A stretch of 64,000 nucleotides of DNA from contig JAVBTR010000001.1 in the NCBI GenBank assembly GCA_031556065.1, positions 25,416 to 89,415 on the forward strand, in the 5' to 3' direction. How positions within the stretch are numbered: position 1 is the stretch's first letter; every line of letters begins with the position of its first letter. The notes under the pieces were generated by a model, which saw nothing but the letters and a program-made list of their open reading frames with translations, did no database searches and was not told the DNA's origin. Positions 35,113-45,500 of this stretch are shown in pieces. Both the position numbers and the translations under genes were made by a program. The DNA is from JAVBTR01 sp031556065 (GTDB lineage: Bacteria > Bacillota > Clostridia > Christensenellales > Aristaeellaceae).

Positions 35113-37988
35113 TGTGCCATCATCTGGGTTAAATAGCTCATGGCGGAGGTTAAGGTGGAGGTGGATACATCCGTTTGGTTCAGCGCACCCTGCAGGTTTT
35201 GAATCGCGCCCAAGAGATTGTTGTAACTATCGGACCCAACCTCCATGTTATTCAGCCGCTCCTGGGCCGAAACAAGAAGCCGTTCCGCATCGGGGCGAAG
35301 GGTGTTTTCTACAACGTAACTGGAACCTTGGGCGGTATTGGCATTGTGAATATTGCATGCCACAGTAAGGTTCAGGGCGTTGTTTTGGTTGGCATCGCCA
35401 GAATACCTTAAGGTAGAGAAGGCGCCAAGGTATTTGGTAAGGGTATCGTTGTACTTGGTGCCAATCAAGTCGTAGAGAGGATGGCCCTTGGGAATAATGA
35501 CCACGCCCCGGGTTTGAATGGCGTAGTTGGGGCAATATTCTGTGGCCAGCATACCGCTTTCGGTGCAGACTGTCATGGTTTTGTGCATCTGGCACTCGGT
35601 AATCGGCTTGGAACTGGCAGCCCAATAATCGGTTACGGTACCGTATTTGTTCAGATCGCTCTTTTGGCAGGCGGCGGTGGCCAGTTGGCCCGACACCACG
35701 CAGGTGGTAACCTTTACCAGGCCGTAATCCTCCGCGCTGCCTTCTAAAATATCTTTGTTGGGCAGGTCTTTGTGAATCTTGGTCATATAGCTCTTCCAAA
35801 TGGGAATAGCGCCGTTGCCGCCAGTGGTTTTGGAAGACAGAGGTTTATAGTTATCGTGACCTACCCAGATTGAAGAAACATAGTAGCCCGTCATGCCGCA
35901 GAAGAACACGCCCCGCTGGTCGGAGTTGGTGCCTGTTTTGCCACCGACGGTTTGGCCGCTTAGCTTAGCTGCGGTACCGGTACCGGACGAAACAGCGGTT
36001 TTAAGCATATCCACGATCATATAGGCAGTGGAAGGTTTGAACACCTGCCGGCGTATCTGCCGCTGATGGCTATCCCAGACAACGTTGCCGTTGGAATCGG
36101 ATATGCCAAGGAACGAAAGAGGCTCTTGATACACCCCTCCATTGGCTAATACACCAAAGGCAACCGCCATCTGCACGGGGGTAATGCCGCTGGAGCCTAA
36201 AGACAGTCCATAGGGCGTGGCATCGATATTGGCCTTATCTATGCCCATTTGCAAAAGGTAATCCACAGAACGATCCACACCCACCATGGTCATCAAGGTT
36301 TGGGCGGCGGCGGTGTTGTGGGAATTGTTCATGGCGTTTCGCAGGGTTTCGGGGCCGGTGTAGCCACCGCCGCCGTAGTTTTGCGGCCAGTAATCTTCGC
36401 CCTTGGAATTTTTCCAGCCGGAAATGGGCACGGGCATATTAAACACCACCGAAGCGGGAGAACCGCCCAGTTCAATGGCCGGAGCGTACACAGCAATAGG
36501 CTTAATAGAGGAGCCTACAGGCATTTTCATATCCGTCGCCCGGTTCAGGGTCTTTTTTTGTGTAGGCCGCGTACGTCCGCCTACAATGGCTTTCAGTTCC
36601 CCTGTACGGTAATCTAATACCACTGCGGCGGCCTGGGGCTGGACGATTTCGGTATAGGTGCCGTCGGCATTACGGGAACGGTAGACCTTGTCGGCAGGGT
36701 CACGGGTTTTGGGGTAGCTGTCATGGTTTTCCAGGGTGGATTCCACGGTTTCTTGAATATCCGTATCGATGGCCAGACGCACACGGTAGCCGCCAGTGCG
36801 GAATTTCTGTTCCATTTTATAGCGGTTTTCCGTAGTGTTATCAAGCTTTTCCAACGTGAGGAACGCATCCACAATATCCTTTACGGCATATTCCACATAA
36901 TGGGCGTATTTATACATGCCAGTGCCTTCCGCAGGCGCTGTTTGCAAAACGCTGGCGGTAGCCGGGTTCAGGGCATCTTCATATTGCTGCTTGGTAATGA
37001 ATTGGCTATCGTACATACAGCGCAAAACATAGTTGGTACGGTTGTTGGTAATGGCGGCGTAATCCACCGTATCGGTGTTCTCCCGCAGATAGAAATTACG
37101 GCGGGGGTTATAGTAGTAGGGGTTTCTTGTCATCCCTGCCAGCATGGCGCATTCGCGAAGGGTAAGGTCCTTTAAGGCCTTGCCAAAATAGCCGTTGGCG
37201 GCCACCTGCACACCATAATAGTTTTCGCCTAAATAAATGGTATTTAAATAGGCTTCCAAAATTTCCGATTTTTCATAGGTGGCTTCCAATTGCATGGCCA
37301 GGTAGGCTTCTTGAATCTTGCGCTTATAGCTTTGCTCATCAGATAAAATGGTTTGCTTAATGAGCTGCTGGGTAATGGTGGAACCACCTTGGGTGGATGA
37401 AGAAGACAGGTTGGATACAAAGGCGCCAACGATACGCTTTAAGTCCACCCCATTATGGGTGAAGAAGCGGCCATCCTCACAGGCCACAAAAGCGTTTTGC
37501 AAATAGGTGGGCATGGCGCTGATGGAAACCATGATCCGGTTTTCAACACCCTTGTACTCGGTGATCAGATTGCCGTTGGCATCGTAAATGAAGGAGGTTT
37601 GCGCCTGTTCATCCAGTTTGGCCAAATCCAGCGTTGGCGCGGTTTCCACATAGCCCTTGGCAATGCCAACCACCACCCCCACCGCGCATAACCCGGCGAC
37701 GACCACCAGCAAAACCAAAAACCGAACCGCGTTGACAAAAACCGACAGCCCGAAGTTGGGTTTTCTGGTACGGGGTTTAAAGATGGTGCGGCGGTAAATC
37801 TTTTCTTCCGGTTCTTCATAAACCAGATCGTCTTCATAGTATTCTTCCTGGTATTCTTCCTCGTAGGGAACCGTTTCCCCCTCATAAGGCTGATCGTAGA
37901 GGGAACGGGCATCATATGTATTGGCGGTTTCGCCTTGAGTGTATTGTTCTTCCCCATTATTCTGCGGGGGTTGCTTGTACCTTGCCAA
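35109..37988 (-). CDS. Class A penicillin-binding protein (PBP1A, transglycosylase-transpeptidase)
   Basis: About 959 residues. Short acidic cytoplasmic tail, one membrane helix (~130-155), then GT51 glycosyltransferase (FVACEDGRFFTHNGVD, STITQQLIKQ, EILEAYLNTIYLG, AMLAGMTRNPYYY) and transpeptidase with SxxK in PVGSSIKP, SxN in NNSHN and KTG in GGKTGTNSD. A Cys-containing C-terminal extension of ~150 residues follows. It builds and crosslinks peptidoglycan. A TTG start at 37988 is inferred because GGGAGG lies 7 bases before it; an ATG-initiated form reaching 38180 would run into the divergent gene. Confidence 0.94.
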   Translation of the reverse strand: MARYKQPPQNNGEEQYTQGETANTYDARSLYDQPYEGETVPYEEEYQEEYYEDDLVYEEPEEKIYRRTIFKPRTRKPNFGLSVFVNAVRFLVLLVVVAGLCAVGVVVGIAKGYVETAPTLDLAKLDEQAQTSFIYDANGNLITEYKGVENRIMVSISAMPTYLQNAFVACEDGRFFTHNGVDLKRIVGAFVSNLSSSSTQGGSTITQQLIKQTILSDEQSYKRKIQEAYLAMQLEATYEKSEILEAYLNTIYLGENYYGVQVAANGYFGKALKDLTLRECAMLAGMTRNPYYYNPRRNFYLRENTDTVDYAAITNNRTNYVLRCMYDSQFITKQQYEDALNPATASVLQTAPAEGTGMYKYAHYVEYAVKDIVDAFLTLEKLDNTTENRYKMEQKFRTGGYRVRLAIDTDIQETVESTLENHDSYPKTRDPADKVYRSRNADGTYTEIVQPQAAAVVLDYRTGELKAIVGGRTRPTQKKTLNRATDMKMPVGSSIKPIAVYAPAIELGGSPASVVFNMPVPISGWKNSKGEDYWPQNYGGGGYTGPETLRNAMNNSHNTAAAQTLMTMVGVDRSVDYLLQMGIDKANIDATPYGLSLGSSGITPVQMAVAFGVLANGGVYQEPLSFLGISDSNGNVVWDSHQRQIRRQVFKPSTAYMIVDMLKTAVSSGTGTAAKLSGQTVGGKTGTNSDQRGVFFCGMTGYYVSSIWVGHDNYKPLSSKTTGGNGAIPIWKSYMTKIHKDLPNKDILEGSAEDYGLVKVTTCVVSGQLATAACQKSDLNKYGTVTDYWAASSKPITECQMHKTMTVCTESGMLATEYCPNYAIQTRGVVIIPKGHPLYDLIGTKYNDTLTKYLGAFSTLRYSGDANQNNALNLTVACNIHNANTAQGSSYVVENTLRPDAERLLVSAQERLNNMEVGSDSYNNLLGAIQNLQGALNQTDVSTSTLTSAMSYLTQMMAQ

Positions 37989-38094
37989 TGGATCGCCTCC
38001 CGGATATAAATTGATCCTTTTGATTATAACACATTTTTGCCTTGGAGTACAAAAGAGTTTACAGGCATAACATATAAACGAAGGAGTGATGGAA

Positions 38095-38742
38095 TTGGTT
38101 GCATTGAAAACAAAAAATTTTCGAGTCATAGCGATTGTACTGCTTTTACTATTAGCACTGATTATTTTCATGGAAAACAATATTTCGCAGATGCTCCTGG
38201 ATAAAAGCTATGCGGACGCTTACGCCATGGCCGTAGAGGTGCTTAACAGCGCCGCAGGGCAACTCATGAAATCCGGCATCACCTACGAGGATTTAATGAC
38301 AGTGAACTGCGACACTGCGGGTCGGATCACGTTTTTGCAGGCAAATACCGTGCGCATGAATGAATTGGCTGTGGAAACAGCCTTGAGGGCACAGGAAATG
38401 CTGGCCAACCAAGATAATAAATACGTCAAAATCCCCTTAGGGGCAGCCCTTGGCATCAGCACTCTGGCGGGCGCTGGGCCGAAAATCTCGGTGCAGATCG
38501 TGCCCGTTGGCGCGGTGGCCACCCGGTTTTCAACGGAATTTGAATCCGCAGGCATCAACCAAACCAGGCACCGCATTATGCTCACATTGACTGCCACAGT
38601 GCGCCTGGTGATTCCTACCGGTACGCAAAAGGTGGAGGTGTCTACCCAATTGCCCGTGGCAGAGAGCATCATTGTAGGGGAAGTTCCAGATAGCTTTGTG
38701 GATATCAGCACCGGAAAGGATATGCTAAACCTGGTGCCATAA
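38095..38742 (+). CDS. yunB: Sporulation protein YunB
   Basis: About 215 residues with one N-terminal membrane helix (RVIAIVLLLLLALIIF), then a soluble domain with the YunB pattern (KIPLGAALGISTLAGAGPKI, FESAGINQTRHRIML, TATVRLVIPT). YunB is needed for normal sporulation in Bacillus, so the organism probably forms spores. AAGGAG at 38081 suits a TTG start at 38095; GTG 38086 and ATG 38089 are too close to it. Divergent from the PBP gene. Confidence 0.9.
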   Translation: MVALKTKNFRVIAIVLLLLLALIIFMENNISQMLLDKSYADAYAMAVEVLNSAAGQLMKSGITYEDLMTVNCDTAGRITFLQANTVRMNELAVETALRAQEMLANQDNKYVKIPLGAALGISTLAGAGPKISVQIVPVGAVATRFSTEFESAGINQTRHRIMLTLTATVRLVIPTGTQKVEVSTQLPVAESIIVGEVPDSFVDISTGKDMLNLVP

Positions 38743-38854
38743 GGCTAAAAACTTGTAAAATCATGGCTTTTTCGCGTTTTATTTTGCCCAATGCCACGCC
38801 CATTTGCTTGACACGAAACCATCAATGCACTAGAATCCCATCTTTGACAGTCGG

Positions 38855-38903
38855 AAAAAAAGCCCTAGACCCATTGAAACATAAGGGGCCTAGGGCTTTT
38901 GTG
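38855..38903. terminator. Bidirectional intrinsic terminator
   Basis: AAAAGCCCTAG (38858-38868) / CTAGGGCTTTT (38890-38900) plus inner CCC/GGG pairs, with A and T runs on both sides. It would end yunB mRNA rightward and anything coming leftward from the following gap. Confidence 0.85.
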
Positions 38904-38929
38904 TGCATTAAAAAATTACGTACTGTGAA

Positions 38930-39124
38930 TTAAGCTTTGGTCAATTTCGCAATTTTCTTAAAGGCTTTTAAGGAAAGAAGATTGTAATCAGTTCGGAAGT
39001 GAAAAGCATCGTGGAGAGCATCGGTCAAATCGGTGCGAGTGTAAGTGGGAAGATAGCCATCGCCAGGGATTTTGAAGAAGTTCATATGATACATTTTAAT
39101 ACCGGCTTTGAAAATAGTATGCAC
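38930..39124 (-). CDS. Possible small protein or gene remnant (unrecognised)
   Basis: A 64-codon reading frame (54 codons from an internal ATG giving MYHMNFFKIPGDGYLPTY) lying ~30 bases before the bidirectional terminator, in the right direction to use it. No clear ribosome site and no family recognised. The C-terminus is lysine-rich (KAFKKIAKLTKA). It may be a real small gene or the tail of a decayed one. Confidence 0.3.
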   Translation of the reverse strand: MHTIFKAGIKMYHMNFFKIPGDGYLPTYTRTDLTDALHDAFHFRTDYNLLSLKAFKKIAKLTKA

Positions 39125-39205
39125 AATGAAGAATGATTCAGGTCACAAGAAAAACCTGCTTTATTTGTATGCCACAACTCAAAGTTTCTCCGTAAACGCG
39201 ATAAG

Positions 39206-39277
39206 GTATCATTTTGTGTGTATGTGCGAAAAGGCAACAGAAAGTGATACTTTTTCGCATCTTGTGCTTATTGCCTT
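39206..39277. repeat. Three interleaved inverted repeats upstream of a transporter promoter
   Basis: GTATCA (39206-39211) / TGATAC (39245-39250), TGCGAAAA (39225-39232) / TTTTCGCA (39252-39259), and AAGGCAA (39231-39237) / TTGCCTT (39271-39277). The last arm contains the -35 box, so these are more likely protein-binding sites than RNA structure. Confidence 0.55.
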
Positions 39278-39299
39278 TAAAGTTATCCCGGCTTACAAT
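39271..39299 (+). promoter_or_regulatory. Sigma-A promoter of the third transporter operon
   Basis: TTGCCT (39271-39276), 17-base spacer, TACAAT (39294-39299), ~33 bases before the binding-protein start. Confidence 0.75.
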
Positions 39300-39332
39300 A
39301 AGGGCAAATAAAACTTCAAAGGGGGATACACC

Positions 39333-40637
39333 ATGCGTAAACCATTGAAAATGCTTGCTCTTTTAACTGCCCTGCTGATGCTCATTTCCGCCGTGCCCTT
39401 TAGCGCTTTAGCGGAAGATGTGACCCTTCGTATGTCCTGGTGGGGCGGGGATGCCCGCCACGAAGCGATCCTAAAGGTGATCGAGCTGTTCCAAGAGCAA
39501 AACCCCGGTGTGAAGATTGAAGCCGAATATTCCGCCTTTGCCCAATACCGGGATAAGTTCAACATCCAACTAACCTCCGGCGCTTCCGCCGACATTATGG
39601 CTGTTGACCAGCCCTGGGCAGACGGCATCATCGCCAGCGGCGATTACTTCCTGGATTTGAGCCAGTACCCGGAATTGATCGACATGGCTGCCTTCGACGA
39701 TTTCATCGTGGATAACTTCTGCCAGTATGGTGATAAGGTGTTCTTCGTAGCCGGCGGCATCAACGGCATGGGCTCCCTGGTGGATTTTGAATCTCTCAAG
39801 GAATACGGTCTTACCGGCGATGAAACCACCTTTACCTGGGACGATCTGATCGCCCTTGGCAAAAAGGTTCACGAAGCCAATCCCGAGCAATACCTTTGCT
39901 GCGTAGACAGCAAGCAAGCTGCCCTCTATTATGCCCGTGTTTACCTGCGCCAGCTTACCGGCCGCCAACTGATCAACGACGATGGCACCATGGGCTGCAC
40001 CCGGGAAGAATTGGCCGAAGCTTTAGGCCTGGTGGATACACTTTATAAGGAAAGCATTTTTCAGCCCATCGCTGAAAGCGGCGTATATAACAACACTATG
40101 ACCCAGAACCCCTCCTGGATCGATCGCAACATGTTCATGATCTTAGGCCGCACCTCCGTTATGACAGATATGTCCGCAAGGCTTGTAAAGGAAGACGGCT
40201 CCTACACTACCCAGGGCTTCCTCATGCCCAGCCTAGAAGGTGGCGTGGAAAGCGGTATCGAAGTTCGCCCTTCCATTCTTTACGCTATCAGCAAAAACTG
40301 CGCCGCTCCCGAAGTAGCAGTGAAGTTCTTAAGCTTTATGTTCACCAACACAGAAGCTGTTAAGGTACTCAAAGCCAACTACTCTATCCCTGCCAGCGAA
40401 AAGAGCCGAGAAATCGCCAACGAAGCAGGCGTTCTGGACGAAGCCTCCTTTAAAAACGTAGAATACTCTTTAGCCAATGCAGGTTCCATGCTCAACTCCT
40501 GGTCTTCCAACACGGAAGTGGAAGCCATGTTCACCGAGATCATGGAAAAGATCGCCTACGGCCAATACAGTGATATGCTGGAAGCCGCCGACGAAGTCAT
40601 CGACCGTATTGCGGATATCGTGGAATCCAACTCCTAA
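39333..40637 (+). CDS. Extracellular sugar-binding protein (UgpB/MalE type)
   Basis: 434 residues, smaller than the two Lpl-type binding proteins in this window. Signal peptide MRKPLKMLALLTALLMLISA... cleaved after ALAED or nearby; no lipobox. The mature start VTLRMSWWGGDARHEAILKV and QLTSGASADIMAVDQPWADG are family-1 binding-protein features. First gene of the third operon, followed by a hairpin and its two permeases. Confidence 0.92.
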   Translation: MRKPLKMLALLTALLMLISAVPFSALAEDVTLRMSWWGGDARHEAILKVIELFQEQNPGVKIEAEYSAFAQYRDKFNIQLTSGASADIMAVDQPWADGIIASGDYFLDLSQYPELIDMAAFDDFIVDNFCQYGDKVFFVAGGINGMGSLVDFESLKEYGLTGDETTFTWDDLIALGKKVHEANPEQYLCCVDSKQAALYYARVYLRQLTGRQLINDDGTMGCTREELAEALGLVDTLYKESIFQPIAESGVYNNTMTQNPSWIDRNMFMILGRTSVMTDMSARLVKEDGSYTTQGFLMPSLEGGVESGIEVRPSILYAISKNCAAPEVAVKFLSFMFTNTEAVKVLKANYSIPASEKSREIANEAGVLDEASFKNVEYSLANAGSMLNSWSSNTEVEAMFTEIMEKIAYGQYSDMLEAADEVIDRIADIVESNS

Positions 40638-40652
40638 TTCCAATGAATGATC

Positions 40653-40690
40653 GGCTGGGGCGGGATGAAATCATCTCCCCCAGCCACTTT
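40653..40690 (+). terminator. Hairpin between binding protein and permease
   Basis: GGCTGGGG (40653-40660) / CCCCAGCC (40678-40685), then ACTTTTAA. The T run is weak, so it is probably a partial terminator or stabiliser. It occupies the same relative place as the hairpins after the other two binding-protein genes. Confidence 0.65.
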
Positions 40691-40734
40691 TAAACATCCC
40701 GGCGCAACGCGCCTCTATTGTGAGGAGGGTTTAA

Positions 40735-41661
40735 ATGACAAGTGATAAAGCGGTAAAGCGCAACCGCCGACTGATAAGTGAACGCGGCCGCTGGACAGGT
40801 TTTTTCTATATTTTGCCTTGGCTTATCGGGTTTTTATTTTTGCAATTGTACCCCTTTTTGTCATCCCTTTTTTATTCCTTCACCAAATATTCCTTTGGCA
40901 AGACCCCGGAATGGATCGGCCTTGATAACTATATCCGTCTGTTCACTAAGGATACCCAGTTTATAAGCACCATGTGGATCACTGCCCGCTATGCCCTGAT
41001 TTCCGTTCCGGGGAAGCTGGCCTTCGCCCTTTTGATCGCCATGGCGCTGAATGTGAAAGTCCGCGGTATCGGTCTTTACCGTACCGTTTACTATATGCCC
41101 TCCATCTTAGGCGGTAGTGTGGCTGTATCTGTCTTATGGCGGGTGATGTTTATGCGCAGCGGCGTTATCAACCGCGCCATCGGCACCCTTGGCATTTCTG
41201 CGGTAGACTGGCTTACCGACCCATCTATTGCACTTATCACCATCAGTATGCTGCAAATCTGGCAATTCGGCTCCGCCATGGTGATTTTCCTGGCAGCCTT
41301 AAAGCAAATCCCCCAGGAATTATATGAAGCTGCCAATGTGGATGGGGCCGGGATATTTCGCAAGTTTTTCTCCATTACCCTGCCCCAGATTAGCTCCGTA
41401 TTGTTTTTTAACCTGATTATGCAATCTATCCAGGCGTTGCAAAACTTCACCTCCGCTTTTGTGGTCACCAACGGCGGGCCTATGAAATCCACTTACATTA
41501 TCGGCATGAAGCTCTACGATGACGCCTTTGTAAACCGCAAGATCGGCTACGCCTCAGCGGAATCCTGGGTGCTGTTTGCGGTGATCCTGGCCTTAACACT
41601 GATCGTCTTTAAATCTTCCGATACCTGGGTCTATTACGCCGATGGAGGTGAAAACGGATGA
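40735..41661 (+). CDS. Sugar ABC transporter permease (UgpA-like)
   Basis: 308 residues with six membrane helices (IFYILPWLIGFLFLQLYP first) and the EAA loop YEAANVDGAGIFRKFFSITLP. GAGGAGG precedes the ATG. The stop overlaps the start of the next permease by four bases, so the two are coupled. Forms the channel for the sugar delivered by the 39333 binding protein. Confidence 0.93.
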   Translation: MTSDKAVKRNRRLISERGRWTGFFYILPWLIGFLFLQLYPFLSSLFYSFTKYSFGKTPEWIGLDNYIRLFTKDTQFISTMWITARYALISVPGKLAFALLIAMALNVKVRGIGLYRTVYYMPSILGGSVAVSVLWRVMFMRSGVINRAIGTLGISAVDWLTDPSIALITISMLQIWQFGSAMVIFLAALKQIPQELYEAANVDGAGIFRKFFSITLPQISSVLFFNLIMQSIQALQNFTSAFVVTNGGPMKSTYIIGMKLYDDAFVNRKIGYASAESWVLFAVILALTLIVFKSSDTWVYYADGGENG

Positions 41662-42512
41662 AGCTTGGAAAACGACAGTTAAAAAGCTTTTTACGCCACT
41701 TTTTCCTAATCGTTCTGGGGCTTTTGCTGGCTTACCCCATCATCTTCATGTTCTTTGCCTCCTTTAAAGAATCCAACGAGATTTTCTCCTCCCAAAGTCT
41801 TCTGCCCCAAAAATTCCTGTTTGAAAACTATTTAAACGGTTGGAAAAGCGGGGCCACAGGGGGCGTGACGTTTACAAACTTTTACTTAAACACCTTTGCG
41901 GTGGTGGTGCCTGTGGTGTTTTTCACCCTGGTATCCTGCTCCCTGGTGGCCTACGGCTTTGCCCGTTTCAATTTTCCTTTCAAAAAGATCCTTTTCCCTA
42001 TGATGATCGCAACGCTGATGCTGCCAAACACCGTTATCATCATCCCACGGTTCATGCTGTTTAACTCCCTTGGCTGGCTTAACAGCTACCTGTCCTTTAT
42101 TGTTCCGGCCATCTTCGCCTGCTATCCCTTCTTTATTTTTATGATCATTCAATTTTTAAGAGGTATTCCTTTATCGTTGGATGAATCGGCCAAGATAGAT
42201 GGCTGCAGTTCGTTGCGCATTTTTGGGTCTATTATTTTGCCACTGATGAAACCTGCCATTTTCTCCGCCGGGCTTTTCCAAACCATGTGGACCTGGAATG
42301 ACTTTTTCAACCAGCTGATTTTCCTCAATTCCCCCAGCAAATACACCCTGGCCCTGGGTCTTCGCTTGACCATCGATGCCTCCACAGAGGCCGTTAAGTG
42401 GAACGAAGTCATGGCCATGTCCGTATGCTCTATCGCCCCACTGGTGATCCTGTTCTTCACCTGCCAGAAATACTTTGTGGACGGCATTGCCAACTCGGGC
42501 ATTAAAGGTTAA
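41658..42512 (+). CDS. Sugar ABC transporter permease (UgpE-like)
   Basis: 284 residues with six helices. The EAA loop is DESAKIDGCSSLRIFGSIILPL and the C-terminus is FVDGIANSGIKG. GGAGG lies 6 bases before the ATG within the preceding gene. No ATPase is encoded in the operon. Confidence 0.93.
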   Translation: MKLGKRQLKSFLRHFFLIVLGLLLAYPIIFMFFASFKESNEIFSSQSLLPQKFLFENYLNGWKSGATGGVTFTNFYLNTFAVVVPVVFFTLVSCSLVAYGFARFNFPFKKILFPMMIATLMLPNTVIIIPRFMLFNSLGWLNSYLSFIVPAIFACYPFFIFMIIQFLRGIPLSLDESAKIDGCSSLRIFGSIILPLMKPAIFSAGLFQTMWTWNDFFNQLIFLNSPSKYTLALGLRLTIDASTEAVKWNEVMAMSVCSIAPLVILFFTCQKYFVDGIANSGIKG

Positions 42513-42527
42513 AAGGAGGCACCTGTT

Positions 42528-45500
42528 ATGAAACAAAACGAAGGCTTATTGTTTTATCTTTCCGGGGAAACGGGAACCGTGCCAGATGTAGCCAATGGGA
42601 ACCCTGTTCCCAATTTTTTAAGAAGTGTAGAAACCATTTCAGATGGGGTAGGCGGCGGGAAAGCCCTGCGCTGTCTGCCAGATCAATTGTTAGCTTTCTG
42701 GGCGCCTGGGAACATTTACAGCCAGTGCGGCACCGTTTCTTTTTTCTGGCGGCCCCGCACAGCGCTTGGGGAAACGGAATTTCCCCTGTTTAGGGTCTCC
42801 TTCGCCGATCATTCCAGCTGGGATTCCCTCTTCATGCGCATCGATTGGAACGGCCATGGCATCGATGCCTTTGTAACGGATATCAATTTAAGCCGTCTCC
42901 GTGTCTCTCAGCGGTTTGAAACCATTCCGGAAAAAGACCAATGGTTCCATCTAGCCTTTGCCTGGGATGAAAAGATAGGGGTGAGGCTCTATTTAAACGG
43001 CGTTCTGGCTGCGCAAAAGGATGGTCAGGCCCTTTTATATGCGGGGCTGGACCAGTTCGGCACCCATTCTCGGATCATCAGCAACGCCCAGGTGCAATCC
43101 AGCTATAACTATATGCGTACCGGGGATTTCGACGAATTGATGATCTTTGACCGCATGCTGAACAATGAACAGATAAAAGGGCTCAGCGCCCTTGAAATAC
43201 CTGTACTTCCGGCTTTGCACCGCACCCTTGAAGATGAAACTATGAACGCCCAGTGGCAGCGTCGCTTCGGTTTTGATGGTCCGGCAGTGCCTTTCCTATC
43301 CCACCCGGCAACAGTGGCAAAAAAAGTGGAAATTCACGATGCATGGGATTTAAAACGGTGGTGGTGGAAAGCCTGCGACGGCATTCGCGAAACCACCTGG
43401 CCCGGGGTTTACAACCGTTCAGGCCTCACCGGACGACTAGATTATTTCGTTTTGCCCGATTGGGATTGCTATTCCATTTCCGGCAAAGAGATCACCTTTG
43501 AGCCTCTTGCCGATACCTATTGGAATCATATGGAGTTAAGCGGTGCAGCGGAAGGCAATCTGCGCATTCATGGCAGGCTGGAAGAAACCCTCACCACCCG
43601 CCGTGAAAGCTGCGAGCGCAGCGTGCTTCGTCTTGCGGAACCCGCGAGAAACGTATCCATTACCTTTACAAACGATGTGATTGAGCAGCCTATTGGGGAC
43701 ATCACCCTACTACACGTGCATCCGGGCTGTATCCCAGATGAGGCAACCCTTGAATCCTTCTCTTTTTCTACGGATTCTGGCCAAGACTCCACCGCCATCG
43801 ATGAAATTCGGCAATTCATTAAGGGCCGATTCATGGCTGATGAACAAGCCCTGCTAATAGGACAAAAGAACGGCACCCCCATCAATGCCGCTGCCGGGCT
43901 GCCTCTATATCATTTTGCTATGCCCTATACCCAGGAAAACACTTGGGGAATGGATGGCCTGCTTTTAGACCTGCCCGCCCTTTCTTTTAAAGGGGAGGAA
44001 AGTGCGCTTGTGACCGTGCAAGTGAAAGACCCGCTATGGATATATCGGGATATGATCCACTTCACCTTCGCCTTAAAAACCGGTATGCCAAAGAAACTCT
44101 TCCTAGACACTCGTGACCGCATTTTGCCTCAGGGGCATGCCCTTTACATGACCATCGCTTTTTCCACTCCCCCCGATTCCCTTTCGGGACTGAATGCCGC
44201 CATTGTATATAAGCCTTACGAATGTGCCAAGATGGAGCATATCGCCGATCGGTTTATACAAGTAAAGGACAATTATGCCAACTTGGTAGAGGAAAACCCA
44301 TCCAACGAGCATTTCAACATGTATAACCGTTTCAAAGCCGATTTAGAGGACTTATTGCGGGTAGCGCCTGATCATCGGCTGGCGCTGGAATATTACTATG
44401 ACAAATTCAAAGTAAACCCTCCTGCCATTTCCTTCGCCCCCTGCCCGGAAGGAATTCCCCTTTGGGCCTGGCGGCAAACGGAATACATGGGCTACATTAA
44501 GCGCTTCCTTCGCTGGTGGATCGACAAGAGGCAGATCGAAAACGGCGAGTTCGGCGGCGGCCTTTCCGATGACGGGGATTTGACAGCCTGGTGGCCCGGC
44601 CCGGCCATGGCAGGGATCATGCCGGAAAAGATTAAAGCCTCACTTCTTACAGAAATGGAAGCATTTTACGATCAGGGCATGTTCTCCAACGGCCTATGCG
44701 CCATCCAAACCGATCAATTGCACACCCTGGAAGAGGGCATCCAGGCCCTAGGGCAGTGCCTCACGTTGGACCCTGCCTCCCCCAAACAGCTTGAGCGGGC
44801 CATGGAAAATGCCCGAGGCTTGAATTTTATTACAGGCATTACAGAGGCCGGACACCGCCACGTGCTTAGCGGTTATTATTCCGGCACAAGGCTTTCCACC
44901 GAAAAAGCCTGGGCCTATTCCGCTTCGGATTCCTTCCACGTATTCCATCCGGCTTACATGCTGGTGCGGTATAATGGCAACCTCAAGGCAAGGAAACTGA
45001 TTCTGGAAACAGCCGATGGCATGCTTTCCCATTTCGACGGCAGCCGCCTCCACGTACAGATTGATCTTGAAACCGACACCGATTCCATTCACGAGCGCAC
45101 CCGAGAATGGCCGCTATTCTATGCTGCCTGGCGCTTTACGGGGGAGGAAAAATACCTCAAGGCCATTTACGACCAGAGTCTTCTATCCCTTCCCCAAGAT
45201 CGGCTTGCAGAAACCAAAGCAGCCCAGGAACAGCATCTGGTGGAAAAATACGAAAAACTAATCCGCCAAGCAGCCCTTCGGGAATACATCAATACCGATG
45301 CCCAATTGTGGGTAGACCGATGCGTTATCGACATCGCCGCCATTCAAGAGGATCGCATTGGCGGTGTGGGCCACGAGCGCTTTTCATTATTTCCAAGACA
45401 TTTCCTTCGCTGGCAATTTGCCCCCGGCCAGGAAACGGATGTGGCTATCTTAGTCACCCACGCCAGCCCCGAACGGCTTGCTTTAAGGGCCTTCAACATG

